Assembly: GCA_937893795.1 (NCBI GenBank)
Contig: CALCTH010000001.1
Coordinates: 1-32,084 of the forward strand
DNA: 32,084 nt
Reading direction: 5' to 3'
Origin: an uncultured Myxococcales bacterium
GTDB lineage: Bacteria > Myxococcota_A > Polyangia > Polyangiales > Houyiibacteriaceae
Below are positions 16,749-25,000 of this stretch, in pieces. Both the position numbers and the translations under genes were made by a program. The notes below the pieces were generated by a model. That model made no database searches, had not been told where the DNA came from, and worked only from the letters and a program-made list of their open reading frames with translations. The first letter of the stretch is position 1. Each line of letters begins with the position of its first letter.

Positions 16749-17354
16749 TCAGACCCAGGCCAGCGCGTAGCGCCGGCCGTCTCCTCGCAGCGTCGGTGGG
16801 CTGACCTCCCAGTCGACGCGGCGGGTGAAGGTGATCGAGACCGCCTCGAGAATGCCGCCCATGCCGTACGCGCAGAAGTCGAAGCCCCAGATGGGGTTGT
16901 CGCCGAGCTCGACGAGCGCGTTCTTCGGGCCCTCGCGAAACACGCGCACGCTGCCGCCGCGGCACATCCGGGCGACGAGCTTGTCGAGCTGCCCGCGCGG
17001 CGTCCACGGCCCGACGCCGCCCCGCGCCGCGAGGCGCGCCAGGGTCCCGAGCGCCGTCCCGCGGATGCGTGCTCCCACGGCCCGGCCGACCTCGAGCAGC
17101 TGCTCCTGGGTGAGCCCGAGCGCATCACATGCGGCGTAGTGGGCAACCCCATGGTCGATGCTCGCCCAGCCAGGGGTCATGGCGATCTCGCGGAGAGAGG
17201 ACCGCGCGTCGCCGCCGAGCAAGGCCTCGTAGCGCTCGAAGTGTCCGAGCCGGCGCAACGTCTCGCGCGACGAAGCGAGGAGCGTGTGGCGAAGATGCGT
17301 TGCGCGACCGTCCGAGCGGTCGACGACCTGATGCTTCCGTTCCCGCAACGTCAT
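16749..17354 (-). CDS. Conserved hypothetical protein (possibly TIGR02265/DUF2378-like)
   Basis: A 201-residue soluble protein. The N-terminal half is helical (ETLRRLGHFERYEALLGG; GWASIDHGVAHYAACDALGL; EEQ-like helix LTQEQLLEVGRAVGARI). The C-terminal half is beta-rich, with GDNPIWGFDFCAYGMGGILE and a final strand pair. The overall order, a helical 'Y-x-x-L-L' start followed by 'W..' and 'ADxLGL'-like segments, reminds me of the myxobacterial TIGR02265/DUF2378 family, but I cannot confirm this. The ATG at 17354 has a GAGGGG-type site upstream. It is the first gene of a minus-strand series with the SRPBCC and lipoprotein genes. Function is unknown. Confidence 0.6.
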   Translation of the reverse strand: MTLRERKHQVVDRSDGRATHLRHTLLASSRETLRRLGHFERYEALLGGDARSSLREIAMTPGWASIDHGVAHYAACDALGLTQEQLLEVGRAVGARIRGTALGTLARLAARGGVGPWTPRGQLDKLVARMCRGGSVRVFREGPKNALVELGDNPIWGFDFCAYGMGGILEAVSITFTRRVDWEVSPPTLRGDGRRYALAWV

Positions 17355-17496
17355 GGTGGGGCCCCTCGGACTCCGCGGCGCTTGCCCTTCGACGGGCGCT
17401 CACCCCGTGCAGTTACGGAGGCGGGGGAGATCCTCGCGCGATGCGCGCGGCGATCGCCCTTTCGGCGTGTCTCGCCGCATCGCGTAGGGTCTCGCC

Positions 17497-17817
17497 ATGG
17501 AGCTGCTGCGTTTCACGCTGCATTACGGAGGACACCTCGTGGTCCCGGGGCTCGTGGCCTACGCGCTCCACCGCCCGCGATGGAAGCGCGCGTGGGCCGT
17601 CATGCTCGCGACCTGGCTGATCGACCTCGACCATCTACTGGCCGAGCCCGTCTTCGACCCGAACCGATGCAGCGTCGGCTTTCATCCGCTTCACTCGGCC
17701 TGGGCGATCGCGGGGTATCTCGGGCTGCTCCTGCTGCCGCGAGCACGCGTCGCCGCCACGGGTCTGCTGCTCCACGTGGTGGTCGACGCCCAGGACTGCC
17801 TGTGGATGGGTAGCTGA
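17497..17817 (+). CDS. DUF6122-like small membrane protein
   Basis: A 106-residue membrane protein. The pattern HYGGHLVVPGLVAYALHR, WLIDLDHLLAEPVFDPNRCS, GFHPLHSAWAIAGYLGLLLL and a final LLHVVVDAQDCLW matches what I recall of the DUF6122 family, which is common in Bacteroidetes. Three to four hydrophobic helices are visible, with conserved His and Asp residues (DLDH, FHPLHS, HVVVDAQD) that could bind a metal, as in YdjM/LexA-regulated-type metal-dependent membrane hydrolases; this last point is inference. It converges on the LysR gene with a 2-base gap. No function is established. Confidence 0.7.
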   Translation: MELLRFTLHYGGHLVVPGLVAYALHRPRWKRAWAVMLATWLIDLDHLLAEPVFDPNRCSVGFHPLHSAWAIAGYLGLLLLPRARVAATGLLLHVVVDAQDCLWMGS

Positions 17818-17819
17818 GC

Positions 17820-18746
17820 TCACCTGGCCCTCCCGGCGGCGAGGTCGCCGGCGCGAAGCGCGTCGTGGACGAGGTCGACGAACACGCGCACCCGCGCCAC
17901 GCGGAGTCGGCCTCTCGGCGTGAGCGCGTGGATGGGTGGTCCGGGGACATCTCGATCGCCGAGCACCTCCACCAGGTCCCCCGCGCGGAGTGCGTCGCGC
18001 ACCATGAAGTCGAAGGCCTGTGCGACACCGAGGCCATGTCGCGCCGCGGAGACGAGCGCAGCTCCATCGTCGACGACGAGCACGTGGGGACTGCTGACGC
18101 GCTCGGGGAAGGCCAGGTCGATCACACGGCCGCGGGGCGTGGAGAAGTGAAGGCAGCGGTGGACCTTCAGGTCCTCCGGCGTACGGAGCGGTGGGGCCGT
18201 CGCCAGGTAGCGCGGGCTCGCGACGGTCACCCACCGCGGCGTGTGGAGGTGCCGCGCGACGAGCGGGGAGTCCTTCAGCGCGCCGATGCGCACCGCAACG
18301 TCGAAGCCTTCGGCCAGGCGGGCCTCGCGGTCCGTGAAGGACAGGCGAACCATGAGCTGGGGATGCCGCGTTCGCGCCTTGGCGAGCCCGCGCAGCACAG
18401 GCTCGGCCAGCACGCGCGAAAGCGACGCCCGCACGACTCCCTTGGCGAGACGGCGCGACGCGACGAGCGCCTCTTCGGCCGCGGTCATCCGATCGAGCGC
18501 CGCCCGGCAGTGGTCGAGGTAGAGCGCGCCTTCCGTCGTCAGCGCGACGCGACGCGAGGAACGAAAAAAGAGCTGGGTCCCGAGATGCTCCTCGAGCCGC
18601 GCCACCGCCTTGCTCACTGCCGCGGGGGTGACCTCGAGGGAGCGCGCCGCCGCGCGAAAGCTGCCGAGCTCGGCCACCCGGACGAAGGCGGGAACGCCTA
18701 CGAGCCGGGGGATCGTCAACTCTTGCTCACTCTTGAGGCGACTCAT
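17820..18746 (-). CDS. LysR-family transcriptional regulator
   Basis: A 308-residue LysR-type regulator. The winged helix-turn-helix lies near residues 18-75 (FVRVAELGSFRAAARSLEVT then PAAVSKAVARLEEHLGTQLF) and the periplasmic-binding-like effector domain fills the rest (AEGFDVAVRIGALKDSPLVA; DDGAALVSAARHGLGVAQAF). The ATG at 18746 is preferred over a TTG at 18764. It is divergent from the NAD(P)-binding oxidoreductase gene with only 59 bases between the starts, the usual arrangement for LysR control of a neighbour. The effector is unknown. Confidence 0.87.
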   Translation of the reverse strand: MSRLKSEQELTIPRLVGVPAFVRVAELGSFRAAARSLEVTPAAVSKAVARLEEHLGTQLFFRSSRRVALTTEGALYLDHCRAALDRMTAAEEALVASRRLAKGVVRASLSRVLAEPVLRGLAKARTRHPQLMVRLSFTDREARLAEGFDVAVRIGALKDSPLVARHLHTPRWVTVASPRYLATAPPLRTPEDLKVHRCLHFSTPRGRVIDLAFPERVSSPHVLVVDDGAALVSAARHGLGVAQAFDFMVRDALRAGDLVEVLGDRDVPGPPIHALTPRGRLRVARVRVFVDLVHDALRAGDLAAGRAR

Positions 18747-18752
18747 GCGTCC

Positions 18753-18758
18753 ATTGTA
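18753..18758 (-). promoter_or_regulatory. Candidate -10 box of the LysR gene, placed for a leaderless start
   Basis: On the minus strand TACAAT is followed by six bases and then the ATG at 18746, so transcription would start at or next to the A of the start codon. No convincing -35 or ribosome-binding site is visible. Confidence 0.3.
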
Positions 18759-18805
18759 TCGCAAGGGTTGAGGTCATAGGGAGAGATGAAAGGAAAGGAC
18801 GCATC

Positions 18806-19487
18806 ATGAACATCGCGATTTTCGGTACGGGGGGGGGTGGCTCGAGAGCTCGCGGCGGCGCTCGCCCGCGGCGGCCACCAGCTGGCGCTGGGCACGAGGA
18901 ACCCGGACGCCACCCTCGCCCGCGGCGCCCCGGAGCCCGGCACCCCGACCTTCGCCGACTGGCACGACGCTCACCCCACGGTCCGGGTGGCCCGTTTCGC
19001 GGACGCGGCCGACGGCGCGGCTCTTCTCATCAACGCCACGGGCGGAGCCGTTTCGCTCGACGTGCTCGCGATGGCCGAGCTGTCGCCCGGCGACGACCGG
19101 GTCCTCCTCGACGTCTCGAACCCGCTCGACTTCTCGCAGGGCTTCCCGCCCTCGCTCACCGTCTGCAACACCACGTCGCTCGGGGAGGCCATCCAGAGCG
19201 CTCACCCCTCGCTACGCGTCGTGAAGGCGCTGAACACCGTGGCGGCGTCCCTGATGGTGAATCCAGCCGCGCTCGCCGGGGGTGACCACACCATGCTGAT
19301 CTGCGGCGACGACGAGGCGGCGAAGGCCGAGGTCACCGAGCTGCTCCGCTCGTCGTTCGGCTGGACGGACGTCGTGGACGTCGGCGACATGCGGGCCGCG
19401 CGCGGGCTCGAGGCCTATCTGCTGCTCTGGACGCGCCTCTATGGCGCGCTCCAAACGCCCCACTTCTCCATCAAGCTCGTACGCTGA
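18806..19487 (+). pseudogene. NAD(P)-binding oxidoreductase (F420-dependent NADP reductase-like), frameshifted in a G9 tract
   Basis: The ATG at 18806 with AGGAAAGGAC upstream opens MNIAIFGTG in one frame, while the rest of the protein (VARELAAALARGGHQLALGT onward, to 19487) is in another. The switch falls on a run of nine G (18829-18837). With eight G the product reads MNIAIFGTGGVARELAAALA, a perfect GxGxxA dinucleotide-binding motif, and gives a normal ~226-residue protein. Later segments (LLINATGGAVSLDVLA; VVKALNTVAASLMVNPAALA; FGWTDVVDVGDMRAARGLEA) match NADPH-dependent F420 reductase-like proteins of the NAD_binding/ProC type. It is divergent from a LysR gene, which probably controls it. 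The cause may be a sequencing error, slippage-based phase variation or a real loss; initiation at GTG 18837 would give a protein lacking its first beta strand. Confidence 0.75.
18829..18837 (+). repeat. G9 homopolymer at the frameshift point
   Basis: Nine consecutive G lie inside the codons for the nucleotide-binding glycines of the oxidoreductase. Removing one G restores the frame. Confidence 0.85.
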
Positions 19488-19542
19488 CGAGATTCGTCTG
19501 CAGCGCGCGAGGTCGGGCCCGACTTTCGCCTATGCTGCCCGC

Positions 19543-22500
19543 ATGCGTCCTCTCCGCCCTGTCTTCGCCGTGCTGCTGGGCGTCGGGTTGGGCTGCGCCG
19601 ACGCGTCCTCCGAGCCGATGCGGGACGCCGCGCTCGGCCTTTGCGTGGCGCACGCCGACTGCGACGACGGAGTCTTTTGCAACGGCCCCGAGACCTGCGA
19701 CCCGGGAGCCCCGGGGGCGGACCCGATGGGGTGCGTCCTCGGGGTGAGACCCTGCGCCGAGGATCTCCTCTGCTCGGAGGAGGACGCGGCCTGCACCTCG
19801 CCCTGCGGCGCCGTCCCCGATGCGGATGGGGACGGGGCCCTGGCCATCGGTTGCGGGGGCAACGACTGCGACGACGCGGACCCGAATCGTTTCCCAGGCA
19901 ACCCCGAGGTCTGCGATCCCGAGGGGCGCGACGAGGACTGCGACCCGAGCACCTTCGGCGCGATGGACCGCGATGGGGACGGGGAAGACGACGCCGCCTG
20001 CTGCAACACGGGGCGCGACGGCGCACGCCGTTGCGGGAGCGACTGCAACGACCGTCGTCGCGACGTGCGCGCCGGGCTCTTCGAGATCTGCGACACGCTC
20101 GACAATGACTGCGACGGCCTCGTCGACGAGGACCGCGCCGTCGACGGGTTCGCGGACCGCGACTTCGATCTGCACGGCGATCCCGGCGCGCCGCTCCGGG
20201 CATGCCCCGGCACGCCCGGCTTCTCGCCGCTGGACGACGACTGCGACGACGCGGACCCGGCCCGGCACCGTGCGCAGGTCGAGGTCTGCGACGGGATCGA
20301 CAACGACTGCGACGGCGTCGCCGACGAGTCGCCCACGGCCGTGACGTGGTACCGCGACGACGACGGCGACGGCTTCGGGAGCGCGGCCTCGGGTACCACC
20401 ATCAGTTGCGTTCCGCCGGCGGGGCACTCGCTGCGCTCGAGCGACTGCGACGACGGCGACCGCGCCGTGAGCCCGGCGGCGGCGGAGCGCTGCAACGGTC
20501 GCGACGACGACTGCGACGGCTTGGCGAACGCCGTCGTCGCGGGCGACGACCTCGAGGACGACGACGCCGACGGCTTCGCCGATGCGGCCTGCGGCGGGCC
20601 CGACTGCGACGACGCGAACGCGAGCGTCGGCCCCGGTGTGCCCGAGCTCTGCGACGGCCTCGACAACGACTGCGACGGCGTGAGCGATGGGGCGGACGCG
20701 AGCGTGAGCTGGTTCCTCGACCTCGACGGGGACGGCTTCGGCGACGAGGCCGCGATGCCCGTCACGGCCTGTGAGCCGGTGGAGGCCCGCGTGCCCCGCG
20801 GCGGGGACTGCAACGACGGCGACGCGGCCATTCGCCCGGACGCCGTCGACGCCTGCGACGGGGTCGACCAGGACTGCGACGGCGCCATCGACGAGGCCGC
20901 CCCGCGCCTCGCCTACTACGCCGACGGCGACGGAGACGGCTGGGGAGACGGGGTCGCCACGCTCGCGTGCGCGCCGCCCGCGGGCCTCGTGGACCGCCCC
21001 GCGGACTGCGACGACCTCGACCCGGCCGCCAACCCCGGCGCGACCGAGGTCTGCTCGGGCACCGACACGGACTGCGACGGGAGCGTCGACGAGAGCGCGG
21101 ACGGCGTCTGGTTCGTGGACGCGGACGGCGACGGCTTTGGTATCGCGGGCACGGAGGTCATGAGCTGCGACCCGGGCCCGGGCTTCGCGCCGATCGCCGG
21201 AGACTGCCGGGACGGGGACGACTCGGTCTTTCCCATGGCGGAGGAGCGCTGCGACCGCGTCGACAACGACTGCGACGGGACCGTCGACGAAGGGGCCGAT
21301 GCGTTCTGTGCCTTCACGACGGGCACGGGCACGTGCGGGGGCGAGGGGCTCTGCGAGATCGCGGGCTGCGCGACGGGCCGGGCGGACTGCGACGGTGCCT
21401 TCCCGTCGGGCTGCGAGGTCGACACGACCGCGGATGCGCAGCACTGCGGCGCGTGCTTCGCGCCGTGCGCCATCGGCGACACCTGCGGGCGCGTCGTCGC
21501 GAGCACCTGTGACGAGTCGCCCGTCGTCCAGCTTTCCCTCGGCCTCGCGCACACCATCGGGCTTCGAGGGACCGGCGGGACGCTCTCCTTCGGACGCAAC
21601 GACAGCGGCGAGCTGGCGAACGGGAGCCGCGCGGACTCGAACGTCCCCGTGGCGCAGCCGCTCCTGCCCCCCTTGAGCCAGGTCGACGGTGGAGCGTTCA
21701 CCTCCGTGGGTCTCACCACCGGCGGGCAGGCCTGGGTGTGGGGCTGGCCGGGCCAGGGGCTCCACGGGACCACCGCCGGGCCCTTCATCCGCAATGGACG
21801 GCCGGTCGCCGGACTGCCATCACTCGGCGTCGACGACGTCTCCATCGGCTTCGAGCACGCCTGCGCCGTCGTCGCCGAGACCGACGCGGGCGGCGCGGCC
21901 ATCCACAGCGTCTACTGCTGGGGGCGCAACAACTTCGGCCAGCTCGGGCACGGCACCCTGGCCGACGTGATTCTTCCGCCGGCGCGCGTTCCGGGGATCA
22001 CCGACGCGCGAGCCGTCCACGCGCAGTCCCGCGGCACCTGCGTCCTGCGCGATGACCCCGTGGACGGCGTCCGCGTGTCGTGCTGGGGCGACAACGGCGG
22101 CGGCGAGCTCGGCCGCGGCGCCACCGGCATGCCCACGCTGGGCGTCGCCGACGTGATCGCACTCCCCACGGGCATCCTCGAGCTGGTGGATGGCTGGGGA
22201 CCACGCTCCTGCGTGCGCACGGCGTCCCTCGAGCTCTGGTGCTGGGGACAAGGCATCCTCGGCGACGGCGGCACCGCGGGGTCGTCCACGCCGCAGCGCG
22301 TCTCCGTCACGAGCGTGCTCGAGGCGGACTTCGGCGTCTCCCTCACCGGCATCCGCACGGTCGGGTGCGTGCGGCGGCCGGGCGCGGGCCCGGGCCTCGA
22401 GGAGGTCTGGTGCTGGGGCGACACGGAGGAGTTCGGGGCGCGCGGGCTGCCCGAGCCGGACGTGCTCGTGCCCAGGCGCGTGGGCACCCTGACGGGCGTG

Positions 22501-22758
22501 ACGCACGTGGGTGCGTCCCCGCAGCACGGCTGCGCATCGCTCGACGACGGGAGCCTCCATTGCTGGGGCCTCGACGACAACGGGCAGGTCGGTCAGGGCC
22601 TCCCCTTCACGACCATTCGGGCCGGCGTGGGCGCCGTGTCCGGGCTTCCCTGCGCTACGCCACGGCAGCCGCCGCGCGGCCCGTCACCTCCACTGCGAAG
22701 CGTTCGCTTCGGGCGTCGCCCCGGACACGGATGCAGGGGCCGAGGAAGCGCTCGATGA
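19543..22758 (+). CDS. Lipoprotein with eight MopE-type Cys/Asp repeats and RCC1 repeats
   Basis: A 1071-residue protein. Residues 1-18 form a lipoprotein signal (MRPLRPVFAVLLGVGLGC). Residues ~100-590 hold eight units of the form DCDD-x-D-x(7)-PG-x(2)-E-x-CDG-x-DNDCDG-x(2)-DE, the putative metal-binding motif of MopE-like proteins. Their Asp residues suggest calcium binding, and some units are separated by an extra DxDGDGxG loop. After a Cys-rich linker, residues ~660-1050 carry RCC1-type repeats (LSFGRNDSGELANGS; VYCWGRNNFGQLGHG; VSCWGDNGGGELGRG; LHCWGLDDNGQVGQG), a seven-bladed-propeller family. The ATG at 19543 is chosen for the signal; the frame upstream to 19441 is inside the oxidoreductase. 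The last ~35 residues are antisense to rtcA and do not look like RCC1. The surface role is unknown. Confidence 0.82.
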   Translation: MRPLRPVFAVLLGVGLGCADASSEPMRDAALGLCVAHADCDDGVFCNGPETCDPGAPGADPMGCVLGVRPCAEDLLCSEEDAACTSPCGAVPDADGDGALAIGCGGNDCDDADPNRFPGNPEVCDPEGRDEDCDPSTFGAMDRDGDGEDDAACCNTGRDGARRCGSDCNDRRRDVRAGLFEICDTLDNDCDGLVDEDRAVDGFADRDFDLHGDPGAPLRACPGTPGFSPLDDDCDDADPARHRAQVEVCDGIDNDCDGVADESPTAVTWYRDDDGDGFGSAASGTTISCVPPAGHSLRSSDCDDGDRAVSPAAAERCNGRDDDCDGLANAVVAGDDLEDDDADGFADAACGGPDCDDANASVGPGVPELCDGLDNDCDGVSDGADASVSWFLDLDGDGFGDEAAMPVTACEPVEARVPRGGDCNDGDAAIRPDAVDACDGVDQDCDGAIDEAAPRLAYYADGDGDGWGDGVATLACAPPAGLVDRPADCDDLDPAANPGATEVCSGTDTDCDGSVDESADGVWFVDADGDGFGIAGTEVMSCDPGPGFAPIAGDCRDGDDSVFPMAEERCDRVDNDCDGTVDEGADAFCAFTTGTGTCGGEGLCEIAGCATGRADCDGAFPSGCEVDTTADAQHCGACFAPCAIGDTCGRVVASTCDESPVVQLSLGLAHTIGLRGTGGTLSFGRNDSGELANGSRADSNVPVAQPLLPPLSQVDGGAFTSVGLTTGGQAWVWGWPGQGLHGTTAGPFIRNGRPVAGLPSLGVDDVSIGFEHACAVVAETDAGGAAIHSVYCWGRNNFGQLGHGTLADVILPPARVPGITDARAVHAQSRGTCVLRDDPVDGVRVSCWGDNGGGELGRGATGMPTLGVADVIALPTGILELVDGWGPRSCVRTASLELWCWGQGILGDGGTAGSSTPQRVSVTSVLEADFGVSLTGIRTVGCVRRPGAGPGLEEVWCWGDTEEFGARGLPEPDVLVPRRVGTLTGVTHVGASPQHGCASLDDGSLHCWGLDDNGQVGQGLPFTTIRAGVGAVSGLPCATPRQPPRGPSPPLRSVRFGRRPGHGCRGRGSAR

Positions 22759-23707
22759 CGTCTGCGTTCGTCGTGAAGTGGAGCGAGGGCGGCCCCGTCA
22801 CGAAGCGCCCTCCCGCGCCCAGCGCGAGGGGCAGGAGCAGCTGGTCTGCCAGGTGCTCGCCCACGGGCACCCGCCGGCCGAGATGCGCCCGCACCACGAG
22901 AGCGAGGCGCCGCGCGACCTCTTCCGCGCGGAGCCGCTTTCGCCCGAAGCCCGTGAAGAGCTCGGGGCACGGCCCCTCGACCAATACCTGGACGACGTTG
23001 CCCGGCCCCGGCGAGTCCACGGCCCGCGGCGTGCAGTCGGCCTTGGTGAGCGGCAACGCCTCCCGAAGCGCGCGAAGCTCCCGCGCGGCGACGTGCTTGG
23101 GCACCTCGCCGGCGACGAGCGCCCAGGCACGAAGCGAGGGCTCGCCGCGGGTCTCATCGATCACGAGCGGCCGGGGGGCCTCCCAGCGCGACGCCGTCAC
23201 GTGGAAGCGCCCTCCCCCCGCCGGGTGGAAACCGTAGCGGTCGATCCATGTCGCGAGCCCCGGCACGCCGGCGCGCTCGAGCAGCGGCAGGAAGACATGC
23301 TCGAGATCACCGAAGGTCGGCGCCTTCGGGTTGTGCGTGCCCCCTTCGAGGCAGAGCTCACTCGGCCCTTCGGCGAAGAGGAGCATCGGAAGCACGGTCT
23401 GCGCGACGAGGCAGGCGCTTCCCGCGGAGCCGACGGCGAAGGCATAGCGCCCGGCGCGAATCGGTCCCGGGCGGAAGCGGAGCGTGGTCGAGCGGAGCTC
23501 GGCTCCCTCCCCCCCGGCCCCCCCCCCCTCGGCGGCCGCCATCACGGCGGTGAGGTGCAGACGCAGGAGGCCGGCCATAGCCCGCCCGCCACGGACGTGG
23601 TCGATGGCGAGCGGGCGGCCGGTGAGCGCCGCGCGGGCGAGGCCCGTGCGGAGCACCTGGCCCCCGCCCTCCCCCTGGCGCCCGTCGATGCGGACCTCAG
23701 TCGACAC
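22655..23707 (-). CDS. rtcA: RNA 3'-terminal phosphate cyclase
   Basis: A 350-residue RtcA, which adenylylates RNA 3'-phosphates and cyclises them to 2',3'-cyclic phosphates. Signatures are RIDGRQGEGGGQVLRTGLAR at the start, the core LRFRPGPIRAG, GTHNPKAPTFGDLEHVFLPL, and the nucleotidyl-accepting His285 in VGEHLADQLLLPLALGAG. The GTG at 23707 is the family-consistent start, 17 bases after the rtcB stop, so rtcBA is an operon. Residues near 60 are encoded across an 11-base G tract on the coding strand. The 3' end is overlapped antisense by the last ~104 bases of the RCC1 lipoprotein gene. The frame beyond 23707 is open only as a shadow of rtcB. Confidence 0.88.
   Translation of the reverse strand: MSTEVRIDGRQGEGGGQVLRTGLARAALTGRPLAIDHVRGGRAMAGLLRLHLTAVMAAAEGGGAGGEGAELRSTTLRFRPGPIRAGRYAFAVGSAGSACLVAQTVLPMLLFAEGPSELCLEGGTHNPKAPTFGDLEHVFLPLLERAGVPGLATWIDRYGFHPAGGGRFHVTASRWEAPRPLVIDETRGEPSLRAWALVAGEVPKHVAARELRALREALPLTKADCTPRAVDSPGPGNVVQVLVEGPCPELFTGFGRKRLRAEEVARRLALVVRAHLGRRVPVGEHLADQLLLPLALGAGGRFVTGPPSLHFTTNADVIERFLGPCIRVRGDARSERFAVEVTGRAAAAVA
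23518..23528. repeat. C11 homopolymer (G11 on the rtcA coding strand)
   Basis: Eleven C on the plus strand, with another C7 at 23509-23515. The rtcA frame is intact across both, encoding EGGGAGGEG. A one-base slip would truncate the protein early. Confidence 0.85.
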
Positions 23708-23724
23708 GGCGTGCTCCGGGCCGC

Positions 23725-24954
23725 TCAGCCCTTCACGCACACGACCTGACGGAGCGTGTGCACGACCTCCACGAGATCCGACTGGGCAGCCATCACGGCG
23801 TCGATGTCCTTGTAGGCCTTCGGCGTCTCGTCGAGCACCGCCTCGTCCTTCCGGCACTCGACGCCCTCGGTCGCCTTCCGGTGATCGTCGAGCGTGAAGG
23901 TCTGCCGTGCCTTGGTCCGGCTCATCACGCGACCCGCGCCGTGGCTGCAGCTGCAGAACGACTCGGGGTTGCCCTTGCCGCGCACGATGTAGGAGCGCGT
24001 GCCCATAGAGCCCGGGATGATGCCGAGGTCCCCGGCCCGCGCGCGCACCGCGCCCTTGCGGGTCACGAGCACGTCGGCGCCGTAGTGGCGCTCCCGCGTC
24101 ACGTAGTTGTGGTGACAGTTTACGGCCTCGGCCGTGAGCTCGAAGGGCGGCAGCCCCGGCTCCGTCGCCAGCGCCTCGAGCACCGCCGCCATCATCAGCT
24201 CCCGGTTCGTCCGCGCGTAGTCCTGGGCCCAGGCCACGGCCTCCACGTAGTCGTCGTAGAGCTCCGAGCCCTCCGCCAGGTAGGCGAGGTCCTCGTCCGG
24301 CAGCCGGATGAACCAGCGCTTCATCTCCTCCTTCGCCTTGGCGATGAAGTAGGTGCCGATGCGGTTGCCGACGCCGCGGCTTCCGCTGTGGAGCATGACC
24401 CACACGGCGTCCTCCTCGTCGAGGCAGAGCTCGATGAAGTGGTTGCCCGTCCCGAGCGTGCCGAGGTGCGTGACGTGGTTGGCCTTCTCGACCTTCGGGT
24501 GCTTGCGGACGATGTCCGCGAAGTCGAAGGAGAGCGCCTTCCAAGCCTTCTGGTTGGCCTTGGGCACGTCGCGCCACGCGCCCTTGTCGCCGGACCCGCC
24601 GTGGCGCGTCCGGCCGTGCGGGACGGCGGCCTCCATGGAGCTGCGAATCGACCGGAGCGAGTCCGGCAGGTCCGACGCCTTCAGCGAGGTCCGTGCCGCG
24701 CTCATGCCACAGCCGATGTCCACGCCGACGGCCGCCGGGATGATGGCGCCCTTCGTGGCGATGACGGAGCCCACCGTCGCCCCCTTGCCGAGGTGCACGT
24801 CGGGCATGGCCGCGACCCAGCGATGGATGAAGGGCAGCGAGGCGATGTTGTGGAGCTGGGTCAGCGCCTTGGGGTCGACGTCGACGCCGCGCACCCAGGC
24901 TTTGACCGGCTTTCCGCGCTCCGGGGCCTCGAAGACCTCGTAGCTCTTCTTCAT
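23725..24954 (-). CDS. rtcB: RtcB-type RNA-splicing ligase
   Basis: A 409-residue RtcB, the GTP- and Mn-dependent ligase that joins RNA 2',3'-cyclic-phosphate or 3'-phosphate ends to 5'-OH ends. It carries AAMPDVHLGKGATVGSVIAT, the metal site DIGCGM (Cys82), the guanylylation/metal motif LGTGNHFIEL, the His-containing CHHNYVTRE, GSMGTRSYIVRGKG and SHGAGRVMSRTKA. The ATG at 24954 is preceded by GGAGG (24966-24970 on the minus strand). It is upstream of rtcA in the same operon. No RtcR sigma-54 regulator or archease gene is visible nearby. The leader contains a GC-rich hairpin that could control translation. Confidence 0.92.
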   Translation of the reverse strand: MKKSYEVFEAPERGKPVKAWVRGVDVDPKALTQLHNIASLPFIHRWVAAMPDVHLGKGATVGSVIATKGAIIPAAVGVDIGCGMSAARTSLKASDLPDSLRSIRSSMEAAVPHGRTRHGGSGDKGAWRDVPKANQKAWKALSFDFADIVRKHPKVEKANHVTHLGTLGTGNHFIELCLDEEDAVWVMLHSGSRGVGNRIGTYFIAKAKEEMKRWFIRLPDEDLAYLAEGSELYDDYVEAVAWAQDYARTNRELMMAAVLEALATEPGLPPFELTAEAVNCHHNYVTRERHYGADVLVTRKGAVRARAGDLGIIPGSMGTRSYIVRGKGNPESFCSCSHGAGRVMSRTKARQTFTLDDHRKATEGVECRKDEAVLDETPKAYKDIDAVMAAQSDLVEVVHTLRQVVCVKG

Positions 24955-24965
24955 GACTCGTTCGT

Positions 24966-25000
24966 CCTCCGGCGAAGGCGGGGCCGCACCGCTTCGCCGG
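24966..25000 (-). promoter_or_regulatory. Hairpin in the rtcB leader overlapping the Shine-Dalgarno site
   Basis: On the minus strand CCGGCGAAG (25000-24992) pairs with CTTCGCCGG (24977-24969) across a 14-base loop that can pair further (GCG/CGC). The last two G of the stem are the first bases of the GGAGG ribosome site (24970-24966), 11 bases before the rtcB ATG. Folding would partly mask ribosome binding. A second palindrome, CCGGACCTCGGTCCGG, lies at 25028-25043 in the same leader. The remainder of the 24955-25133 spacer shows nothing more. Confidence 0.45.

Noticed and set aside
19800-21300. Regularly repeated DNA blocks that could be taken for a CRISPR array or satellite
   Set aside because: The repeats are in frame and encode diverging DCDD...CDG.DNDCDG units; spacing is irregular and units are not identical at DNA level.
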